Source: JBOFCO01 sp051646105 (GTDB lineage: Bacteria > Pseudomonadota > Alphaproteobacteria > Rhodobacterales > Rhodobacteraceae). Taken from it: a DNA stretch of 6,935 nucleotides. The notes beneath the pieces are model-generated. The model saw only the letters and a program-made list of their open reading frames with translations, was not told the origin of the DNA and did no database searches. The position numbers and the translations under genes are program-made. Shown here piece by piece: positions 5,692 to 6,935 of this stretch. The stretch spans positions 1-6,935 of the forward strand of contig JBOFCO010000089.1 in NCBI GenBank assembly GCA_051646105.1. The letters are read 5' to 3'. How positions within the stretch are numbered: the first letter of the stretch is position 1; every line of letters starts with the position of its first letter.

Positions 5692-6935
5692 TTACAGGCT
5701 GGGGCCAAGGTCAAGCCTGCTGCCATCGGTGAACCGGTCCAACCGGAAGCGGGAAAGGTCGTGCCCCGGATCGCGACCAAGCGCCAGATCGGCGACGACC
5801 CGTCCCACCCCCGGCCCGATTCCGAAGCCGTGGCCCGACATGCCGGTGGCGATCGTCAGCCCCGGCAGCGCAGGGGCGCGGTCGATCACTGGCACCGTAT
5901 CGGGCATGACATCGATCATCCCCGCCCAGACTTCGTCCAGCAACGGCCTGCCCTGATCCGGAAAGGCTGCGGCATGGGCATCAAGCACCCGGGCCAGATA
6001 GCGCATGTTCGGGGACGGGTTCAGGATTCGGCAGCGTTCGAAGGGAGAAGGCTCATCAGCCGCCCAGCGGCGCGGCGTGCCCCATGCGTCGGGATAGCCC
6101 CGCGGGGAGGCGGGCAGAAACCGGGTCTTGCGGTAGTCGCGACGCAGTTGCGGCAGATAGCTGCGCAGGTGGCGGAATGCCGCAGGACCAATCCAGAAAT
6201 CATGCGCCCCGCCTGGGGCCAGCCGGTAACGGCCATCCGTCCCCCGACGAAAGGCAAACCGGTCGTCCGCCGCCCCGCCCTCGAACGGTCCGGGCATAGG
6301 CTGCGTCCGTGCGACAGAGGCCCGCACCGAAAGCTGCGGCAGGGAAATTCCGTGCCGCGCGGCGAACAGCCCGGACCACGCACCGCCGGCCAACACGACC
6401 TGGCCGCAGGCCACCCTGCCCCGTTCCGTGAGGATGCCAGCGACCCGCCCGCCGGACAGGTCGAGCGCCCTGACCGCGCAGCCCTCGCGGATGGTCGCGC
6501 CCTCTCGCGCCGCGTGTCGGGCCACAGCGGGAACGGCAAGCCACGGGTCAGCCTGCGCATCCGATGGGGTCAGCAGCGCGCCGATCCATCCCGCGCGGTT
6601 GGGCAGCATCGCGTCCAGCGCAGCACGATCCAGAAGCAGCGTGTCGGTGCCCATGGCATTGCCGCGCCGCATCCAGTCGGCGAAGGCGGCCATTTCCGGT
6701 TCGGTGCGGGCCAGATACATCACCCCGGTACGACGAAAACCGATGTCCTCGGGCAGCAGGGCGGCCAGGAACTCCCAGTGCCCCAGCGCTTCCTGCACGA
6801 TGGGCAGTTCGGCGAAATCACGGCCCTGCTGCCGGATCCAGCCCCAGTTCCGGCTGGATTGCTCGGCTGCCACCCGGCCCTTTTCGCAGACAAGGACGGA
6901 AACCCCTGCCCGGATCAGGAACAGCGCCGTCATCA
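5692..6935 (-). CDS. FAD-dependent oxidoreductase, DAO (D-amino acid oxidase-like) family, 5' partial
   Basis: Flavoprotein expected to oxidise an amine or amino acid to the imine; substrate unknown. 413 residues are visible from the methionine codon at 6933-6931, which I judge to be internal. The GxGxxG dinucleotide-binding motif that must open a DAO protein is missing and should lie just beyond the window edge; its following helix and strand are present (TALFLIRAGVSVLVCEK, 2-18, with E17 in the FAD-ribose position). Then come SSRNWGWIRQQGRD (26-39) and, at the C-terminus, WAGMIDVMPDTVPVID (336-351) and GLTIATGMSGHGFGIG (358-373), the second FAD-binding stretch. In classical glycine and D-amino acid oxidases an arginine in a W-x-G-x-R-like position binds the substrate carboxylate; here the site reads I340-D341. 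The gene precedes an M20 amidohydrolase by 95 bases on the same strand, so a shared pathway is possible. Without the N-terminus, total length is unknown. Confidence 0.88.
   Translation of the reverse strand, partial: MTALFLIRAGVSVLVCEKGRVAAEQSSRNWGWIRQQGRDFAELPIVQEALGHWEFLAALLPEDIGFRRTGVMYLARTEPEMAAFADWMRRGNAMGTDTLLLDRAALDAMLPNRAGWIGALLTPSDAQADPWLAVPAVARHAAREGATIREGCAVRALDLSGGRVAGILTERGRVACGQVVLAGGAWSGLFAARHGISLPQLSVRASVARTQPMPGPFEGGAADDRFAFRRGTDGRYRLAPGGAHDFWIGPAAFRHLRSYLPQLRRDYRKTRFLPASPRGYPDAWGTPRRWAADEPSPFERCRILNPSPNMRYLARVLDAHAAAFPDQGRPLLDEVWAGMIDVMPDTVPVIDRAPALPGLTIATGMSGHGFGIGPGVGRVVADLALGRDPGHDLSRFRLDRFTDGSRLDLGPSL

Noticed and set aside
6931..6933. ATG as the real start of the FAD oxidoreductase
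   Set aside because: It would remove the essential N-terminal dinucleotide-binding motif; the frame continues past the window edge.

Overview
This window looks like an ordinary chromosomal segment of a GC-rich alphaproteobacterium. The protein sequences, especially the MoaA N-terminus and the M20 hydrolase, resemble Rhodobacterales such as Paracoccus or Rhodobacter relatives. That assignment is from recognition of the sequences, not from a search. Base composition and codon use look even throughout. I see no transposase, integrase, tRNA, rRNA, CRISPR array or phage gene.

Left part (1-2959, + strand): a tightly packed run of four genes. It begins inside glmS, where the glutaminase half lies outside the window and the complete isomerase half is present. 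It continues with a RimJ/RimL-type GNAT acetyltransferase, a flavin-fold protein of the pyridoxamine-phosphate-oxidase family, and an AlkD-type HEAT-repeat DNA glycosylase. The glmS/GNAT and PNPOx/AlkD junctions are 4-base stop/start overlaps and the middle gap is 12 bases, so the run is probably one translationally coupled operon read from a promoter upstream of the window.

Middle (2960-4048, + strand): an 84-base gap, then a complete moaA (GTP 3',8-cyclase, first step of molybdenum cofactor synthesis). It has both cysteine triads and the C-terminal Gly-Gly. No other molybdenum-cofactor gene is present here.

Right part (4074-6935, - strand): three genes converging on moaA. Read 5' to 3' on the minus strand they are an FAD-dependent amine/amino-acid-oxidase-like protein (N-terminus outside the window), an M20D amidohydrolase and a small DUF1304 membrane protein. 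The last two overlap by 4 bases. A 95-base gap separates the oxidase from the hydrolase. The hydrolase start is best placed at 5596, not at the longer upstream frame opening, because a clear AAAGGA ribosome-binding site precedes it.

No gene-free stretch exceeds 100 bases. I found no convincing undescribed system. The points most worth a second look are the oxidase's missing canonical substrate-binding arginine, the possible deacylase/oxidase pairing, the unusual start context of moaA and a small duplication over the moaA stop codon.
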